Source of the DNA: Streptomyces sp. MMG1533 | Lineage (GTDB): Bacteria; Actinomycetota; Actinomycetes; Streptomycetales; Streptomycetaceae | Direction: 5' to 3' | NCBI RefSeq assembly: GCF_001279775.1 | Contig: NZ_LGDG01000241.1 | Span: forward strand, 1-64,000 | DNA length: 64,000 nucleotides | Shown here: positions 25,370 through 34,567 of the stretch, piece by piece | Layout: every line of letters starts with the position of its first letter | Numbering within the stretch: position 1 is the first letter of the stretch | Position numbers and translations under genes: made by a program | The notes under the pieces: model-generated | What the model was told of the DNA's origin: nothing | Database searches by the model: none | The model's input: only the letters and a program-made list of their open reading frames with translations

Positions 25370-26161
25370 CTACGCCTCGAAGGGGAGCCACGGCCCGTGG
25401 CCCAGGGTCACTCCCCGGCGGATCTCCCTGACGATGTGTCCGGCGGTCTCCCGCAGGGCGGAGACGGTGCCGGTCCTGGGCGCGGTGCCGGTGGGGAAGG
25501 TGACGGCGACCGCGGCGAGGGCCTGGCCTGCGAGCACGACGGGAGCGGCGAGGGAGGTGACACCGACGCACACCTCGTCGCTCTCTTGTGCGAAGCCCTG
25601 TCCTCGGACCTGCCGCAGTTCCGCGAGGAGCCGGCCGGAGTCGCTGACCGAGTGGGGTGTCAGCCGGGGCAGGCGGGCCGGCAATTGGTCGAGGTCCGTG
25701 TAGGCGAGCATCGCCTTGCCGCTCGCCGTGCAGCTCGCGGGCAGGCGGTCGCCGACCTCGAACGCACGGGTCGCCGAGGCGGTCGCTTCGCGGCGGCCGA
25801 TCCGTTCGAGGAACACCACGTCGAAGTCGCGCGGCACGGCGAGAAAGGCCGTGTGCCCGGTTCGCTGGTGCAAGGCCGACAGGAACGGCATCGCGATGTT
25901 CCTGAAGCCGTTGGCGGGACTGACGGCGGCGAGGTGGAGCAGGTCCACCCCGATCCGGTAGCCGTTGGGGTGCGCCTCGATGGCCCCGAGCTGGGTGAGC
26001 CGTTGCAGCAGCCGGTGCACCGTGGACTTCGCCAGACCGGTGGCACGCGACAGTTCGCTGAGCGTCATGACGCGGTCGTGGGAGTTGAAGGCACTGAGAA
26101 GATCGAACGCCTTCGAGAGGATGGACGAGGTCTCGCCCTCGACTGCGGTGGTTTTCGGCAC
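25370..26161 (-). CDS. IclR-family transcriptional regulator
   Basis: 263 residues from GTG 26161, chosen for GGAG 5 bp upstream and normal family length; the frame is open to 26236. The winged helix spans about 12-75 (ILSKAFDLLSAF; LSRATGLAKSTVHRLLQRL). The C-terminal effector domain (about 90-260) has the GKAMLAY and GFAQESDEVCVGVTSLAAPV blocks. IclR proteins often control aromatic operons in response to an intermediate. It is divergent from the CoA ligase at 26481 and convergent with the Rieske operon. It is my first candidate for the protein that binds the TTCC-N7-GGAA sites. Confidence 0.92.
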   Translation of the reverse strand: MPKTTAVEGETSSILSKAFDLLSAFNSHDRVMTLSELSRATGLAKSTVHRLLQRLTQLGAIEAHPNGYRIGVDLLHLAAVSPANGFRNIAMPFLSALHQRTGHTAFLAVPRDFDVVFLERIGRREATASATRAFEVGDRLPASCTASGKAMLAYTDLDQLPARLPRLTPHSVSDSGRLLAELRQVRGQGFAQESDEVCVGVTSLAAPVVLAGQALAAVAVTFPTGTAPRTGTVSALRETAGHIVREIRRGVTLGHGPWLPFEA

Positions 26162-26308
26162 GGCGGCTCCAACGGTGCTCAGTGGATGGCGACTCCCACG
26201 GTTTCGGAGGCTACTGCCGGGGCTGCGCCAGGGCAATACGGAGTCCGGTATGGGTTTAGGAGGTATCTCGAATGGATGAGAGCTCCCGCTCCCGCACTCT
26301 GGCGAGCT

Positions 26309-26346
26309 GAGATTACCTACGCTAAAGTCTCGTTACAGAAGTAACT
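26309..26346 (+). promoter_or_regulatory. HxlR-type box with -10, copy 1
   Basis: GAGATTA-N11-GTCTCG-T-TACAGAAGT-A-ACT matches, at the same spacing, the element at 32706-32743 (18 of 20 identical over the right part). A TAAAGT hexamer (26323-26328) sits where the other copy has TATGGT. It lies 135 bp before the CoA ligase start, in the 319-bp gap facing the IclR gene. A TCCCGAC-GAA-GTCGGGA hairpin (26438-26454) lies in the leader. Confidence 0.65.
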
Positions 26347-26480
26347 TTCTGTGTGCTGGCAATCATGAATTCCGTTGCGGTACGGGGCAATCGGACCGCG
26401 TACCGGCATACCTGCGAAACGTGTTCTTGGGCACCTCTCCCGACGAAGTCGGGAAGTTCACCCTGGATTCGGAGCGAGCC

Positions 26481-27911
26481 ATGAAACTGCCCACTTTTCT
26501 TGCCGCGCAGGCGTCTTTGCGCCCTGACCACACAGCGTTGATCGGTGAGCGGCGGATGACGTTCGCCGAACTGGAGGAGGCGACCACGCGCGCGGCGGCG
26601 GCCCTGCGAGGGCAGGGGCTGCGGGTGGGGGACCGGGTGGCGATCGCGCTGCCGAACGGCGTCGACTTCGTCCTGGCGTTCCTGGCGGCGGTGAAGGCCG
26701 GGCTGGTCGCCGTGCCGGTGAACCTCCGGCTCGCGCCGGACGAGGCCACCTACATCCTCGGCGACAGCGGCGCGACGAAGGTGATCCGGGAGCCGTCCGA
26801 GGTGACGGAACTCGTCGAGTCCGGCGAGCCCGTACGGCCCGAGGTGCCGCAGGACTTCGACGACTGCGTGATCTCCTACACCTCCGGAACCACCGGAAAA
26901 CCCAAGGGGGCCCTGCTCACTCAGGCCAACTACATCGTCCTCAACGGATTCCTCAACCAGGCGATGTGGGGCCTCGGGCCCGCGGACCGCCAACTCGTCA
27001 CCACACCGCTGGCGCAGCGCACCGGCCTCGCCAGGGTCATGAACATGGTCTGCCACGGCTGTTCGCTCCTGGTACCGCCGAAGTTCGACGCGGCGCGCAC
27101 CGCGGACCTCGTCCAGTCCGAGCGGGTGACCTTCATGGCGACGGTGCCCACGGTCGCGCGCATGCTGCTGCCGGAGATCGAACGCGACCCGGCCCGGTTC
27201 GCCTCACTGCGCGCCTTCGTGGCGACCGGGGAGGCGTTTCCCGTGGCGCTCAAGCGCAAGCTCCGGGACGTACTGCCCGACATGGAGATCCACTCGTACT
27301 ACGCCATGACCGAAGTGGGCCTGGTCGCCGGCATGGGGCCCGCCGAGCAGTTCGCGCACCCGGAGGCCGTCGGCCGGGTGCAGCCGGGCGTGGAGGCGCA
27401 GCTGCTGGACGACGACTTCCATGAGGTACGGCACGGAGAGGTGGGCGAACTCTGGGTGCGCAGCGGCCCACCCGGCCGCTGGCTGACCATGCGGGAGTAC
27501 CACGGGCGTCCGGAGGACACCGCGCGGACCATCCGTGACGGCTGGGTGGCCACCGGAGACCTCGGCCGGTTCGACGACGAGGGCTTCCTCCACCTGGTGG
27601 ACCGCAAGAAGGACATGATCCTCTCTGGCGGTTTCAACATCTACTCCCGCGAGGTCGAGCTGGTCATCGCCGAGTTGCCCGGTGTGCAGGCCGTCGCCGT
27701 GGTCGGTGTCCCGGACGAGGTCTTCGGTGAGGCGGTGGCCGCCTACGTGGAGGTCGCGCCCGGGCACCGGGTCACCGAGAAGGACGTCATCGACCTCTGT
27801 CGGCAGCGGATCGCCGGCTACAAGAAGCCGCGCCATGTGCGCTTCGTCGACGAGCTGCCCCGCAACAGCACCGGGAAGGTCGTCAAGAGGCAGTTGACCG
27901 CGACCAGTTGA
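26481..27911 (+). CDS. Acyl-CoA ligase (AMP-binding)
   Basis: 476 residues. ATG 26481 is chosen over 26421 because GGAG lies 6 bp upstream and the family begins here. ATP loop YTSGTTGKPKG is at 133-143, then GWVATGDLGRFDDEGFLH, and the catalytic Lys in NSTGKVVKRQL. It is short because the region between the N-terminal strands and the ATP loop is compact. It shares a promoter box with the 32833 operon, so it probably forms the CoA thioester that those enzymes process. It is monocistronic, closed by a 26-bp hairpin. Confidence 0.9.
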   Translation: MKLPTFLAAQASLRPDHTALIGERRMTFAELEEATTRAAAALRGQGLRVGDRVAIALPNGVDFVLAFLAAVKAGLVAVPVNLRLAPDEATYILGDSGATKVIREPSEVTELVESGEPVRPEVPQDFDDCVISYTSGTTGKPKGALLTQANYIVLNGFLNQAMWGLGPADRQLVTTPLAQRTGLARVMNMVCHGCSLLVPPKFDAARTADLVQSERVTFMATVPTVARMLLPEIERDPARFASLRAFVATGEAFPVALKRKLRDVLPDMEIHSYYAMTEVGLVAGMGPAEQFAHPEAVGRVQPGVEAQLLDDDFHEVRHGEVGELWVRSGPPGRWLTMREYHGRPEDTARTIRDGWVATGDLGRFDDEGFLHLVDRKKDMILSGGFNIYSREVELVIAELPGVQAVAVVGVPDEVFGEAVAAYVEVAPGHRVTEKDVIDLCRQRIAGYKKPRHVRFVDELPRNSTGKVVKRQLTATS

Positions 27912-27930
27912 GCCGGTCGAGAGCTCATGC

Positions 27931-27986
27931 CGTCATGGCAAGGCCGTCCTCGGAAGGAGTCTTCCGAAGACGGCCTTGCCATGACG
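27931..27986. terminator. 26-bp bidirectional hairpin terminator
   Basis: The arm 27931-27956 pairs with 27961-27986 at 25 of 26 positions around a GAGT loop. It separates the convergent ligase (ends 27911) and CoA transferase (ends 28023) and should stop both. Confidence 0.92.
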
Positions 27987-28022
27987 GGTGCCGAACAGGG
28001 TGGGCCCACCGCCTTTCGGGCG

Positions 28023-29180
28023 CTACGAGTTCAGGCCGAGCTCCCGCAGGATCTCCTCGGTGTGTTCTCCGAGCTTCGGGGACCGGGCCTCGACCCGGGT
28101 GGGCGACTTCTCGAAGCGCGCGGGGTAGTTCATGACCCGAATGGGCCCGAATTCCTCGTCGGTGAACTCGACGAGGGTCTGGTTGTGCACGGCCTGGGGA
28201 TCGGTCAGGAAATCGGAGACCGTGTTCACCGCGGCCAGCGGAGCGCCTGCCTGCGTGACCTTCTCCATGACGACCTCGGTGGACATGCTCCGACTCGTCT
28301 TCTCCAGTTCCCCCCACAGGTCCCGGATGTTCTGCGTGCGAGCCCTGTCCGTGCCGAACCGCGGGTCCTCCAGCAGATCCTCGCGGCCGAAGACGCGGCA
28401 CACGCGAGCGGCCTGGTCGTTCGTCTGGACGTGGCCGAGGAGCATTCCGTCGGCCGTCCGGATCGGCCGGTTGATGTCCACGGCGGGGAACGGTTCCTCG
28501 AGGTCCTCGAACGTCTCGTTGCGGATCGCGTCGACCAGGGCCAGGGAGGCGAAGGAATCCAGCAGGGAGACCGAGACGTACTGCCCCTCCCCGGTCCGCT
28601 CCCGGTGCAGCAGCGCCGCCGTGATCGCGCTCGCCGTCGCGGCGGCCGCGTACTTGTCCACGAAAAAGCCCCTGACCGGCTGGGGTTCCCCGCCGCCGCC
28701 CTGGAGGGCCATGATCCCGGAGATCGCCTGGATCACCTGGTCGAAGGCGGGCCGCGAGACGTATGGCCCGCTCTGGCCGAAACCCGAGATGGACGCGTAC
28801 ACCAGCCGGGGATTCACCGCCTTCAGGTCCTCGTAGCAGAGATTCAGACGGGCCATCACCCCCGGCCGGGAGTTCTCGACGAGGACGTCGGCCGTGGCGG
28901 CGAGCCTGCGGGCGACGTCCTGGCCCTGAGGACTCTTGAGATCGAGCTCGATGCTCTTCTTGTGCCGGTTGTTCGCCAGGAACATGGCGGTCATGCCCTT
29001 GTGGGCCGGGCCGACCCGGCGCAGCGGGTCCCCGCCGACGGGCTCGATCTTGATCACCTCCGCCCCCAGGTCCGCCAGCATCTGACCGGCGAGCGGACCC
29101 GCGACCATGGTGGCTATCTCAAGAACGCGAAGACCGGAACACGGTCCGGCGGGCCTCGTACGGGACACCGGTACTCCCAT
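28023..29180 (-). CDS. Class III CoA transferase (CaiB/BaiF family)
   Basis: 385 residues from ATG 29180 (ribosome site GGGGAAG). GLRVLEIATMVAGPLAGQML opens the family. FSI-type blocks ADVLVENSRPGVM and YASISGFGQSGPY follow, and RPAFDQVIQAISGIM matches the region that carries the catalytic Asp. It moves CoA between carboxylic acids without ATP. This may let an incoming acid be activated with CoA from a leaving acid, beside the ATP-using ligase. Regulon palindrome site C is about 100 bp upstream. Confidence 0.9.
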   Translation of the reverse strand: MGVPVSRTRPAGPCSGLRVLEIATMVAGPLAGQMLADLGAEVIKIEPVGGDPLRRVGPAHKGMTAMFLANNRHKKSIELDLKSPQGQDVARRLAATADVLVENSRPGVMARLNLCYEDLKAVNPRLVYASISGFGQSGPYVSRPAFDQVIQAISGIMALQGGGGEPQPVRGFFVDKYAAAATASAITAALLHRERTGEGQYVSVSLLDSFASLALVDAIRNETFEDLEEPFPAVDINRPIRTADGMLLGHVQTNDQAARVCRVFGREDLLEDPRFGTDRARTQNIRDLWGELEKTSRSMSTEVVMEKVTQAGAPLAAVNTVSDFLTDPQAVHNQTLVEFTDEEFGPIRVMNYPARFEKSPTRVEARSPKLGEHTEEILRELGLNS

Positions 29181-29276
29181 CAACTTCCCCTGTTGTTCGG
29201 TTCGTTGCGAGGAGAGTGACGCTGAGAGCCTCCTCAGCGCACAGCGTCTCCCGGCGACGACGGAGGCGGCAGGGAG

Positions 29277-29295
29277 GGTTCCGGGCAGTGGAACC
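29277..29295. promoter_or_regulatory. TTCC-N7-GGAA palindrome, site C
   Basis: GGTTCC-GGGCAGT-GGAACC has perfect 6-bp arms and the same 7-base spacer as site A. It is 97 bp upstream of the CoA transferase start, in the 169-bp gap after the racemase-like gene. Confidence 0.65.
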
Positions 29296-29349
29296 AGGCG
29301 GTCGCGTCCGTGGGACCCGGGCGCCGGCGGCCCGCGGTGGCCGAGCGGC

Positions 29350-30435
29350 TCACGCCGGCCAGGCGGCGAGCGCCGAGTCGCCGTCCCCGGCGACCGGCGG
29401 TGGCGGTGTGGTGGGCGCGGTCCTGGAGAAGCGCGGGGCGGGGGCCGCCTGCCGGACCCCGCCGCGGTCGACCACGGTGGAGCGGGCGGCGATGTGGGGG
29501 TGGTCGGCGACCTCGGCCAGGGAGAGCACGGGGCTCACACACGCATCCGTGCCGGCGAAGACCGCCAGCCACGCGTCCCGCGGGCGCGACGCGAAGACCT
29601 CGGCGAACCGTGCCCGCAGCACCGGCCACCCGGCCGGGTCGGACTGTTCGGGCAGGGGCTCACCGGACAGCCCGAGGCCCTCCAGGAACTGCGCGTAGAA
29701 GTGCGGTTCCAGCGCGCCGACGGCGATCCAGCGGCCGTCGGCGCAGGCGTAGGTGCCGTAGAAGGGAGCGCCGCCGTCGAGACGGTTGGCTCCTCGTGCG
29801 TCGCGCCATCTCCCGGCGGCCCGCAGGCTCCAGACCATCTGCATCAGCACACTCGCACCGTCGACCATGGCGGCGTCGACGGTCTGGCCCTGACCGGAAC
29901 GGCCGCGCTCCCACAGGGCGGCCAGGACTCCCAGGGCCAGGAAGAGTGATCCCCCGCCGAAGTCCCCGAGCAGGTTCAGCGGGGGCACGGGTCCCCCGTC
30001 GGCCGGGCCGATCGCGTGCAGCGCGCCGGTCAGCGCGATGTAGTTGATGTCGTGTCCGGCGCGCTCGGCCAGCGGCCCGTCCTGGCCCCAGCCGGTGGCC
30101 CGGCCGTAGACCAGGGCCGGGTTGCGGGCATGGCAGTGGGCCGGTCCGACGCCGAGCCGCTCCGCGACGCCGGGCCGCATCCCTTCCAGCAGCACGTCGG
30201 CCCTGGCGGCCAGCCGCAGCGCGAGCTCCCGCCCCTCGGCGGACTTCAGGTCGATGCGCACCGTACGGCGCCCGCGCAGGAGCAGTTCGTCACCGATGCC
30301 GCCGCGGTCCGTGCCGCCGGACCGCTCGACGCGCAGCACGTCGGCGCCCAGGTCGGCGAGGAGCATCGCGGTGTGCGGAACGGGGCCGATCGCGGCCAGT
30401 TCCAGGACGCGCAGCCCGTCCAGTGGTCCCGGCAT
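29350..30435 (-). CDS. Alpha-methylacyl-CoA racemase-like (class III CoA transferase family)
   Basis: 361 residues. [35 protein letters not shown] and RMDLK-like DLKS are the AMACR start. [20 protein letters not shown] and [17 protein letters not shown] supply the His/Asp region, and [16 protein letters not shown] the rest. This branch epimerises 2-methyl (or 2-aryl) acyl-CoA rather than moving CoA. It fits a branched or 2-arylpropionyl-CoA substrate. The start overlaps the acyl-CoA dehydrogenase stop by one base (TGATG), so the two are coupled. Confidence 0.82.
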   Translation of the reverse strand: MPGPLDGLRVLELAAIGPVPHTAMLLADLGADVLRVERSGGTDRGGIGDELLLRGRRTVRIDLKSAEGRELALRLAARADVLLEGMRPGVAERLGVGPAHCHARNPALVYGRATGWGQDGPLAERAGHDINYIALTGALHAIGPADGGPVPPLNLLGDFGGGSLFLALGVLAALWERGRSGQGQTVDAAMVDGASVLMQMVWSLRAAGRWRDARGANRLDGGAPFYGTYACADGRWIAVGALEPHFYAQFLEGLGLSGEPLPEQSDPAGWPVLRARFAEVFASRPRDAWLAVFAGTDACVSPVLSLAEVADHPHIAARSTVVDRGGVRQAAPAPRFSRTAPTTPPPPVAGDGDSALAAWPA

Positions 30436-31610
30436 CAGCGGTCGCCTCCCTCGGCCGCGCGCAGCAGGGACTTGCCGATCACGGACTTCAGGACCTCGCT
30501 GCTGCCGCCGTAGATCCGGGTCACCCGGGCGTCGGCGTACAGGCGGGCGATGGGGTAGTCGAGCATGTAGCCGTAGCCGCCGTGCAGTTGCAGACACCGG
30601 TCCACGACGCGGCCCTGCATCTGGGTGCAGAAGAGCTTGACCTTGGCGGCGTCGGCGGGATCGAGGACGCCGGCGTCGTGGTCGTCGAGCGCCCGGTCGA
30701 CGAGCGCCTGTCCGGCTTCCACGTCGGTGGCGCACTCGGCCAGTTCGAACTTGGTGTTCTGCAGGGCGGCCAGCGGCTGTCCGAAGACGCTGCGGCCGCG
30801 TACGTAGTGCAGGGTTGTGTCGAGCGCGAAGCGGGCCGACGCCTGCGCGTTGACCGCGATCGACAGCCGTTCCTGGGCGAGGTTGTGGCTCAGGTAGGCG
30901 AACGCGCGGCCCTCCTCGCCGATGAGGTTCTCCTCCGGGACCCAGACGTCGTCGAAGAAGATCTCGGACGTGTCCTGCGCCTTCATGCCGATCTTCTCCA
31001 GGAGCCGGCCGCGGGAGTAGCCCGGACGGTCGGTCTCGACGGCGACGAGGCTCAGCCCGGAGCGGCGGTCCCCGTCCTCTCCGGGCGGCGACGTCCGCAC
31101 CACGGTGAGGACGAGGGTGGCGTTGACGGCACCGGTGATGAAGGTCTTGGAGCCGTTGACGACATAGCCGCCGTCGGCCCTGGTCGCGGTGGTGCGCACC
31201 CCGGCCAGGTCGGAGCCGGCGCCGGGCTCGGTCATGGCGATCGCGGTGATGAGGTCCCCGGCGGCGAAAGCCGGCAGCCAGCGCTGCTTCTGCTCAGCGT
31301 CGGCGTACGCCAGCAGGTAGCTGAGCGCCATGTCGAGGTGGGTGCGCAGGGAGCCGATCTGCAGCCCGGCGCGCACCGCCTCCTCGGTGACGACGGCGTT
31401 GAACTTGTAGGTCGACTGGCCGCCACCGCCGTAGGCCTCCGGGATCTGGATGCCCATGATCCCCAGCTCGGCGACGCGCTTGAAGAAGTCGGCGGGCGGC
31501 GCGCCCGCGCTCTCCCACTCGGGACGCGCCGGAGCGATCTCGCGGGTGAAGAAGTCGCGGACCATACCGCGGAAGGCCTGGTGTTCCTCGTTGAAGATCG
31601 TGCGTTGCAT
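30435..31610 (-). CDS. Acyl-CoA dehydrogenase
   Basis: 391 residues, complete. [20 protein letters not shown] and [11 protein letters not shown] are the flavin/substrate blocks. [19 protein letters not shown] is followed by RIYGGSSEV, where Gly-Gly stands at the usual catalytic Glu (EGT/EGS) site. That suggests the base comes from an earlier helix position, as in isovaleryl-CoA and some branched-chain enzymes. With the racemase-like gene it would oxidise a branched acyl-CoA of defined handedness. It is transcribed after the HxlR gene. Confidence 0.9.
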   Translation of the reverse strand: MQRTIFNEEHQAFRGMVRDFFTREIAPARPEWESAGAPPADFFKRVAELGIMGIQIPEAYGGGGQSTYKFNAVVTEEAVRAGLQIGSLRTHLDMALSYLLAYADAEQKQRWLPAFAAGDLITAIAMTEPGAGSDLAGVRTTATRADGGYVVNGSKTFITGAVNATLVLTVVRTSPPGEDGDRRSGLSLVAVETDRPGYSRGRLLEKIGMKAQDTSEIFFDDVWVPEENLIGEEGRAFAYLSHNLAQERLSIAVNAQASARFALDTTLHYVRGRSVFGQPLAALQNTKFELAECATDVEAGQALVDRALDDHDAGVLDPADAAKVKLFCTQMQGRVVDRCLQLHGGYGYMLDYPIARLYADARVTRIYGGSSEVLKSVIGKSLLRAAEGGDR

Positions 31611-31663
31611 GGGCGTGTTCCTCCCGGGGACGGGGGGTGCTGCTGGCCGGGCAGGGGTGTCCG

Positions 31664-32623
31664 TCAGGGGTGTGGTGTGCCGTCAGGGGCGATGTCCAAC
31701 GGTGTGAACTCGCCCCGGCAGGCGGCACACACCAGCACGGGTTCCACGCTGTATCCACAGGCCTTGTGCTCCAGCACGACGCTCGCGTCGCGTGGAAGGG
31801 CCAGCCAGCGGTCGCCCCAGGCGAGCATGGACAGGTAGATCGGGTACAGGGCGAGTCCCATCTCGGTGAGCAGGTACTCGTCCCTGGGCGGGTTGCTCTG
31901 GTAGGTGCGTCGGGCCAGCACGCCGAGGTCGGTGAGCCGGCCGAGCCGGCCGGACAGGATGCTCTCGGCGATGCCGAGCTCCCGCCGGAAGTCGTCGAAC
32001 CTGCGGACGCCCAGGAAGCATGCGCGCAGCACGAGCGAGCTCCACCGATCGCCGATGACCTTCTGCGTCCGTGCGATGGAACACGGTCGCCCGCGTTCCA
32101 GCAAGGACAGTTCGGGAGTTCGCGACCGTGGGCGTGACACCGCGTCGCCAGGCCCGTCGGCGCCGCCGACCGGGGACGACCTCACTTCCCGGGCACGCAG
32201 CGGCTCGCGGCAGGCCGCGCACGCCAGCTCCGCGTCGAGACGCGCACCGCAGTCGGTATGACGGAGGGGCAGCGGTCGCCCGCGGTCGTCCGCGGCCCAC
32301 TCGTCGCCCCAGCGCATGGCGGTCATGAGGCAGGCGAAGAAGTCCCGGCCCGTCTCTGTCAGGTCGTAGCGCGGATGGGAGGAGCCGGAGCCGACGTCCT
32401 TGACGACGAGCCCGCCCTCGGTGAGCTGGGTGAGGCGTGCGGTGAGGGTCGAACGGGCGATGCCCAGCCTGCGCTGCAGCTCGTCGAAGCGGCCCACGCC
32501 GTCGAAGACCATCTCCCGCAGGACCAGCCACGACCAGGCGTCGCCGACCGTCTCGACGGCGCGCGAGACGGCCACCGCCGAGCGCAGGACCTGGGATCCC
32601 GCCTGGGACTTGTCAGCAGCCAT
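31664..32623 (-). CDS. Tandem-domain HxlR-family regulator
   Basis: 319 residues made of two copies of an HxlR winged helix (about 20-115 and 180-270). Each is followed by a C-x9-CxxC knuckle: CGARLDAELACAAC and CGYSVEPVLVCAAC. The first recognition region is RFDELQRRLGIARSTLTARL and the second RFDDFRRELGIAESILSGRL. The single chain can act like a built-in dimer, and the Cys sets could bind zinc or sense redox state. It is divergent from the 32833 operon. Repeated GAGACTA/GTCTCG words between them are the likely operator. Confidence 0.9.
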   Translation of the reverse strand: MAADKSQAGSQVLRSAVAVSRAVETVGDAWSWLVLREMVFDGVGRFDELQRRLGIARSTLTARLTQLTEGGLVVKDVGSGSSHPRYDLTETGRDFFACLMTAMRWGDEWAADDRGRPLPLRHTDCGARLDAELACAACREPLRAREVRSSPVGGADGPGDAVSRPRSRTPELSLLERGRPCSIARTQKVIGDRWSSLVLRACFLGVRRFDDFRRELGIAESILSGRLGRLTDLGVLARRTYQSNPPRDEYLLTEMGLALYPIYLSMLAWGDRWLALPRDASVVLEHKACGYSVEPVLVCAACRGEFTPLDIAPDGTPHP

Positions 32624-32691
32624 CTGCTCCTCGCGATCACGGGGGAGCGGCGCGGCCGCTCGGCGGTCAGTACCGGAACGAGTCTACCCGA

Positions 32692-32743
32692 GAGACTAGC
32701 GTAGCGAGACTATCTCGGATATGGTCTCGCTACAGAAGTTACT
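32692..32743. promoter_or_regulatory. HxlR-type operator and promoter box, copy 2
   Basis: TAGCGAGAC (32702-32710) and GTCTCGCTA (32724-32732) form a perfect 9-bp inverted repeat with a 13-base spacer. GAGACTA occurs twice directly (32692-32698, 32706-32712). GTCTCG-C-TACAGAAGT-T-ACT (32724-32743) and a TATGGT hexamer align with 26323-26346. It lies between the HxlR gene and the 12-gene operon. Confidence 0.72.
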
Positions 32744-32832
32744 GGAAGTTGTTTGCGGACGTCGCACGACGACGTCGCGACTTCATTTGCGCGAAGCGCT
32801 CTTTCCGAGGTTGCCAGAGAGGTGGCCTGACC

Positions 32833-34005
32833 ATGCCTGGAAGAAAAGACATCGCCGTCGTCGGTTATGCGGAGACCCCCGTGGTCCTCCGCTCCGGGCG
32901 ATCCTCCTACGATCTCGCCGCGGAGGCCTTCGAGGGAATTCTCGAACACACGGGAGTCGACAAGTCGGAAATAGACGGGATCTGCGTAGCGGAGACCATG
33001 AGTGAGACGTCCAACCCGTTCTGGGCGGTGTATCTCTGCGAACACCTGGGCCTCACGCCCACCTGGACCCAGATCAACGGCCTGGGCGGGGCGTCGACCA
33101 TCGGCGGCGTGGCCAGGGCCGCGGCGGCCGTCCGGGACGGCCTGTGCGAGACCGTGCTGGTCCTCTCCAGCGACGCCCAGTCGTCCTGGCCGCCCACCGA
33201 GCAGGGGGCGCAGCGGTACGAGTTCCAGTACCCCGTCGGTCTCAACGGCCCGGTGGGCGCGTTCGGGCTGCTGACGCAGCGCTACCGGCACCAGTACCCG
33301 CTCCTGGACGAGGCGCTGGCCAAGCTCGCCGTGACCCAGCGGGCCCACGCACTGCTCAACCCCAACGGTTGCGAGAAGCTGCGCAAGCCGCTGACCGAGG
33401 AGGACTACCTGACCTCCCGGTACGTCTCCGACCCGCTGCGGATGCTGGACAGCGTCATGGTCTGCGACGGCGCCAACGCGCTGCTCGTCACCTCGACGCA
33501 GAAGGCACAGGAACTCGGCTGCCGGAAGATGGTGCACCCCGTCGGATACGGCGAGATCACCAACTTCAACGGCCCCGACATGCTGGCCGACATCACCGAG
33601 TCCGGATTCACCGTGGCAGGACCGAAGGCCTTCGCACAGGCCGGTCTCTCGCCCGACGACATCCGCATGATCCACCCCTACGACGACTTCCTGATCGCCA
33701 TCCTGCTCACCCTGGAGCATCTCGGCTTCTGCGAGCGCGGCGGTGGCTCGAAATTCATCATGGACACCGACCTGTCCCATCGCGGAACCCTTCCGCTCAA
33801 CACCTCCGGCGGCCAGATCTCGGCCGGTCAGCCCGGTCTCGCCGGGGGCGGCCTGAACGCGGTCGAGGCGGTGCGCCAGATGTTCGGCGAAGCGGGCGAA
33901 CGGCAGGTCGACGACCCGCGCAACGCACTGGTGACCGGCATCGGGATGGTCCCGTACGGCCGCAACTGGGGCGTGTCCAACGTACTGATCCTGGAGCAGC
34001 CATGA
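32833..34005 (+). CDS. SCP2-thiolase-like protein, probable retro-aldolase (Ltp2-like)
   Basis: 390 residues with the SCP2-thiolase fold but without thiolase chemistry. The nucleophile position reads INGLGGASTIGG (Gly about 86 instead of Cys). The GHP motif is GQP (Gln333), and the C-terminal Cys loop is GIGMVPYGRNWG. Loss of these residues is known in Ltp2-type aldolases, which pair with a DUF35 protein to cleave a beta-hydroxyacyl-CoA side chain. The very next gene is DUF35, overlapping by ATGA. ATG 32833 follows GAGAGGTGG. It leads the 12-gene operon and probably releases acetyl- or propionyl-CoA from the ring. Confidence 0.85.
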   Translation: MPGRKDIAVVGYAETPVVLRSGRSSYDLAAEAFEGILEHTGVDKSEIDGICVAETMSETSNPFWAVYLCEHLGLTPTWTQINGLGGASTIGGVARAAAAVRDGLCETVLVLSSDAQSSWPPTEQGAQRYEFQYPVGLNGPVGAFGLLTQRYRHQYPLLDEALAKLAVTQRAHALLNPNGCEKLRKPLTEEDYLTSRYVSDPLRMLDSVMVCDGANALLVTSTQKAQELGCRKMVHPVGYGEITNFNGPDMLADITESGFTVAGPKAFAQAGLSPDDIRMIHPYDDFLIAILLTLEHLGFCERGGGSKFIMDTDLSHRGTLPLNTSGGQISAGQPGLAGGGLNAVEAVRQMFGEAGERQVDDPRNALVTGIGMVPYGRNWGVSNVLILEQP

Positions 34006-34421
34006 GCCAGCAGCGCGTGATCCCCCGGCCTGTGCCGAAGGTCGACCGCTACACCGAGACCGAGCCGTTCTGGAAGGCGGCCAAGGAGCACCGGCTCCTG
34101 CTCCAGTACTGCACCGACACCGGCCGGGCCCAGTGGTTCCCCCGCTCGGTCAGTCTGTTCACCGGTCGCCGGCACCTGGAGTGGCGCGAGGTGAGCGGCG
34201 AGGGAACGGTCTACTCCTTCACCGTCACGCGGCGGGCCTGGCCCGGTCACGAGGACCGCGTCCCGTACGTGGTGGCCCTCGTCGAACTGCCCGAGGGCGT
34301 GCGCATCCTCGCCAACGTGTTGCACTGCGACCCCGCCGAGGTGCGGATCGGGATGCCGGTGAAGGTGTGCTGGGAGCACCTGTCCGAGGAGATCGAGTAC
34401 CCGGCGTTCGAGCCCGCCTGA
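34002..34421 (+). CDS. DUF35 OB-fold partner protein
   Basis: 139 residues. The N-terminal helix KVDRYTETEPFWKAAKEHRLLLQYC and the OB-fold block EVSGEGTVYSFTVTRRAWPGHEDRVPYVVALVEL in outline match DUF35 proteins that bind acyl-CoA beside thiolase-like enzymes. The usual rubredoxin-like zinc ribbon is degenerate: only one Cys (LQYCTDTGRAQWFPRS) remains of four. It is coupled by ATGA to the thiolase-like gene, so the two should form a complex. A 146-bp GC-rich gap follows. Confidence 0.85.
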   Translation: MSQQRVIPRPVPKVDRYTETEPFWKAAKEHRLLLQYCTDTGRAQWFPRSVSLFTGRRHLEWREVSGEGTVYSFTVTRRAWPGHEDRVPYVVALVELPEGVRILANVLHCDPAEVRIGMPVKVCWEHLSEEIEYPAFEPA

Positions 34422-34567
34422 CATCCCGGCCGGCACCGCCTGCCCGAAGAAGCCCACGAACCCGCCGGCCGGTGGGACCGGTGTCCCCGCCGGCCGGCGG
34501 GAGCGACGCATCCCCCCGCCGGCCGGAGAAGCCGGCGCCCCCGTCCGACCGGAGAAAGAGGTCAACC

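Noticed and set aside
32833..34005. Annotation as acetyl-CoA acetyltransferase
   Set aside because: Fold agrees, but the nucleophile Cys, GHP His and second Cys are absent and a DUF35 partner follows, so thiolysis is unlikely.
34422..34567. GC-rich CCGGCCGG-type repeats between DUF35 and the hydratase as a terminator
   Set aside because: Several short imperfect repeats of GCCGGC but no single stable stem; more likely low-complexity spacer within the operon.
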